A stretch of 6,968 nt of DNA, taken from positions 1 to 6,968 of the forward strand of contig QHPA01000114.1 of the NCBI GenBank assembly GCA_003218935.1, given 5' to 3'. Under the pieces are notes generated by a model. It was not told the DNA's origin, made no database searches, and saw only the letters and a list, made by a program, of their open reading frames with translations. Origin of the DNA: Verrucomicrobiota bacterium (GTDB lineage: Bacteria > Verrucomicrobiota > Verrucomicrobiia > Limisphaerales > AV2). Of the stretch, positions 5,129 to 6,968 are shown piece by piece. Numbering within the stretch: position 1 is the stretch's first letter; each line of letters starts with the position of its first letter. The position numbers and the translations under genes were made by a program.

Positions 5129-6555
5129 CAGGGAAAATCCTTTCGCGCGGGCTCAGCCGTATCTTCGTCGGGGCCGGCGTCAATATTGACGTTCAAACGC
5201 TGCATTCGATAGCGCAGCGCGTGACGGGTGATCTTCAACTGGTCCGCGGTTTTCGCCAGACTGAAGTGGTTCTGCTCCAGCCGGCTCAGGATCAAATCGC
5301 GTTCAAAATTAAACAGGGCTTCTTCGAGCGAACCTCCCGCCGAAGCCGACGACAGCTCGCCTTTGCGCAAACGGGTTTCGAGGTGGAAATCCGGGAGGCT
5401 GATCCGCTGGATTTCCTCCGTCGTTTCCAGAATGACGGCCCGCTCCATCACGTTGCGCAGTTCACGCACGTTGCCAGGCCAGTGATGGGCCGTGAGCGAC
5501 TGCTGCGCAGCTTTGGAAATGGCGCGGATCGATTTGTTCATCGTGATTCGGAACTGCTTCAGGAAATGTTCCGCCAACACCGCGATGTCATCCGCTCTCT
5601 CCCGCAATGCCGGCGGGCGGAACTGCACCACGTTCAACCGGTGATAAAGGTCTTCACGGAAATAGTTCTGGCGAATGGCGTCAATAATGTCGCGATTCGT
5701 CGCGGCGATGAGCCGGACATCGACGCGCAATTCCTGGTTGCCGCCGACACGGGTGAAGGTGCCATCCTCCAAAAAACGCAGCAGCTTGGCCTGCAGAGGG
5801 CGGCTCATGTCGCCGATCTCGTCGAGGAAAATGGTCCCGCCATCAGCCTCTTCAACGCGTCCCGCCTTCTGTTTCAACGCGCCGGTGAACGCGCCCTTTT
5901 CGTGGCCGAACAATTCGCTTTCGAGCAAGGTCTCAGGGATCGCCGCGCAGTTGATGCGAACGTAGTTGCCCGTGTTCCGCTGGCTCAAGGTGTGGAGTGC
6001 GCCCGCAATCAATTCTTTGCCTGTGCCGCTTTCGCCCAGGATCAACACGGTGGCATTGGTCGGCGCTACGGTCTGGATCAACTGGCGCAGTTCGCGAATT
6101 CTGGCTGATTCTCCGATGATTTGGTCCAGCCGATACGGTTCGCCTGCGCGCGCGCGCAGCTCCTGGTTTTCGAGGATCAACCGATGCCGCTCCGCGCAGC
6201 GGGCGACGGCGTGGAGCAGTTCTTCCGGCGCGAACGGTTTCGCCAGATAATCAATCGCGCCGGCCTTGATTGCTTCGACCGCGAGTTTCGGCGTGGCGAA
6301 GGCCGTGATCATCAACACGGGCAGGTTGGACCACTTCTGTTTCAACTGCCCGAGGAACTCGTAACCGCTCATGCCGTTGAGGCGCGCATCGGTAATGATC
6401 ATGAAGAAGTCCTCCTGCTCCAAAAGACGCAGCGCCTGCTCGGCGGAATCCACCGCGCGGACTTCATAGCCTTCGTCCGCCATGACGGCTTCCAGTGACA
6501 GCCGCATGTTCTTTTCATCATCGACGACCAGCAGCGGTGGCAGCTTGACGCTCAT
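5128..6555 (-). CDS. NtrC-family sigma-54-dependent response regulator
   Basis: The 475-residue protein has the three standard domains. The receiver domain (about 7-120) has acidic D12/D13, phosphoacceptor D56 (ITDARL), T84 and K106 (AKPF). The sigma-54 AAA+ domain (about 145-380) has Walker A GESGTGKE (174-181), the sigma-54 contact loop GAFTGA (221-226), Walker B TIFLDEIG (241-248) and arginines in FREDLYHRLN (299-308). The Fis-type helix-turn-helix is at about 430-456. All key residues are present, so it should be a phosphorylation-controlled ATPase that opens sigma-54 promoters. The stop of the upstream kinase abuts its ATG (TAAATG), and its own stop overlaps the next ATG (TGATG). The kinase is therefore its probable partner, and the hopanoid genes downstream are co-transcribed with it. 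The exact orthologue (AtoC, ZraR or other) cannot be named. Confidence 0.96.
   Translation of the reverse strand: MSVKLPPLLVVDDEKNMRLSLEAVMADEGYEVRAVDSAEQALRLLEQEDFFMIITDARLNGMSGYEFLGQLKQKWSNLPVLMITAFATPKLAVEAIKAGAIDYLAKPFAPEELLHAVARCAERHRLILENQELRARAGEPYRLDQIIGESARIRELRQLIQTVAPTNATVLILGESGTGKELIAGALHTLSQRNTGNYVRINCAAIPETLLESELFGHEKGAFTGALKQKAGRVEEADGGTIFLDEIGDMSRPLQAKLLRFLEDGTFTRVGGNQELRVDVRLIAATNRDIIDAIRQNYFREDLYHRLNVVQFRPPALRERADDIAVLAEHFLKQFRITMNKSIRAISKAAQQSLTAHHWPGNVRELRNVMERAVILETTEEIQRISLPDFHLETRLRKGELSSASAGGSLEEALFNFERDLILSRLEQNHFSLAKTADQLKITRHALRYRMQRLNVNIDAGPDEDTAEPARKDFP
5138..5143 (-). promoter_or_regulatory. Ribosome binding site of the His/Arg-rich membrane protein gene
   Basis: AAAGGA on the minus strand lies 9 bases before the ATG at 5128. 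It lies inside the end of the response regulator gene and supports both the chosen start and the reality of the small gene. Confidence 0.6.
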
Positions 6556-6968
6556 TTATTTGCGCAACTTCATTGCTGTTTTGGCGGGGAACTGTAACAT
6601 GAAACGGGTTCCCTTTCCAAGCTCGGATTCCACTTGAACGGTTCCGCCGTAAAGCTCGGTATTGTGTTTCACGATCGCCAGCCCCAGGCCGGTTCCCTTT
6701 TCCTTGGTCGTGAAATAAGGCTCAAAAATCTGGCCGACCTTGTCGCGCGGAATGCCCGGACCGTCATCGGCAACGCTGATCACCACCGAGTAGTTTTCCC
6801 CCATCCGCACGGAGACAAAAATATTGCCGCGACCGTTCATGGCTTCCCGCGCGTTCTGCAACAGGTTGACGAAGGCTTCTGAGAGATGCATCCGTTGCAT
6901 CAGCAACGGCGGCAGGGCAGAGGAGTAGTCACGATGAATTTTCACCTCGTATTTCACCGCGGGTGGAA
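6556..6968 (-). CDS. Sensor histidine kinase, C-terminal ATPase domain (5' end outside window)
   Basis: Only the HATPase_c domain is inside the window. Seen in order: the N box EAFVNLLQNAREAM (about 6835-6879), G1 box DDGPGIP (about 6747-6767), F/G2 region IFEPYFTTKEKGTGLGLAIV (about 6670-6732) and a final G3-like LGKGTRFMLQFP. This is the NtrB/AtoS-like type of kinase that commonly pairs with NtrC regulators. The frame is open to the window edge, so the GTG at 6957 is probably an internal valine codon; the dimerisation/phosphoacceptor and sensor domains lie outside. The TAA stop is immediately followed by the ATG of the response regulator. The signal it senses cannot be inferred from this part. 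Confidence 0.95.
   Translation of the reverse strand, partial: PPAVKYEVKIHRDYSSALPPLLMQRMHLSEAFVNLLQNAREAMNGRGNIFVSVRMGENYSVVISVADDGPGIPRDKVGQIFEPYFTTKEKGTGLGLAIVKHNTELYGGTVQVESELGKGTRFMLQFPAKTAMKLRK

Noticed and set aside
5221..6108. Plus-strand open frame of 295 codons opposite the response regulator
   Set aside because: It lies fully antisense to an unambiguous NtrC-family gene with all motifs intact, and its own translation shows no recognisable domain.
6145..6158. Alternating TGCGCGCGCGCGCA tract that could form Z-DNA
   Set aside because: It encodes the Glu-Leu-Arg-Ala-Arg-Ala linker between the receiver and AAA+ domains, and is explained by codon choice in a G+C-rich gene.

Overview
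The window looks like a hopanoid (bacterial sterol-like triterpenoid) locus from a G+C-rich bacterium, most likely of the Verrucomicrobiota (Limisphaerales/Pedosphaera-like). That placement is an inference from the gene content, the style of the proteins and two palindromic repeat elements; an acidobacterial or planctomycete source is not excluded by sequence alone. Nine genes are supported, two of them cut by the window edges. No tRNA, rRNA, CRISPR array or transposase gene was seen. Almost all of the sequence is coding; the longest gap between genes is 78 bp.

Left part, plus strand (1-2523): the C-terminal two thirds of squalene-hopene cyclase, then a small two-helix membrane protein of unknown function, then a nucleoside phosphorylase/nucleosidase-family protein that fits HpnG (adenosylhopane nucleosidase).

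Right part, minus strand (6968-2602): six genes read in one direction with almost no spacing. In order of transcription they are a sensor histidine kinase (partial), an NtrC-type sigma-54 response regulator, a small one-helix membrane protein with a histidine- and arginine-rich tail, an HpnD-type presqualene diphosphate/squalene synthase, an HpnK-type YdjC/ChbG deacetylase, and a small four-helix DMT/SMR-like transporter. Junctions are TAAATG, TGATG, GTGA, a 14-bp overlap and a 1-base gap, which argues for one operon with translational coupling. The two blocks converge at about 2523-2602.

Together the genes would make squalene or its precursor (HpnD), cyclise squalene to hopene (SHC), and modify the C35 side chain (HpnG, HpnK), with a possible transporter. 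The unusual part is that an NtrC-type two-component pair is fused by operon structure to the hopanoid genes.

The most notable non-gene structures are two palindromes. A 69-bp element (2052-2120) sits in frame inside hpnG and adds 23 residues. A 26-bp perfect inverted repeat (2519-2606) lies at the convergent junction, and its two arms supply the TAG stop codons of both facing genes.
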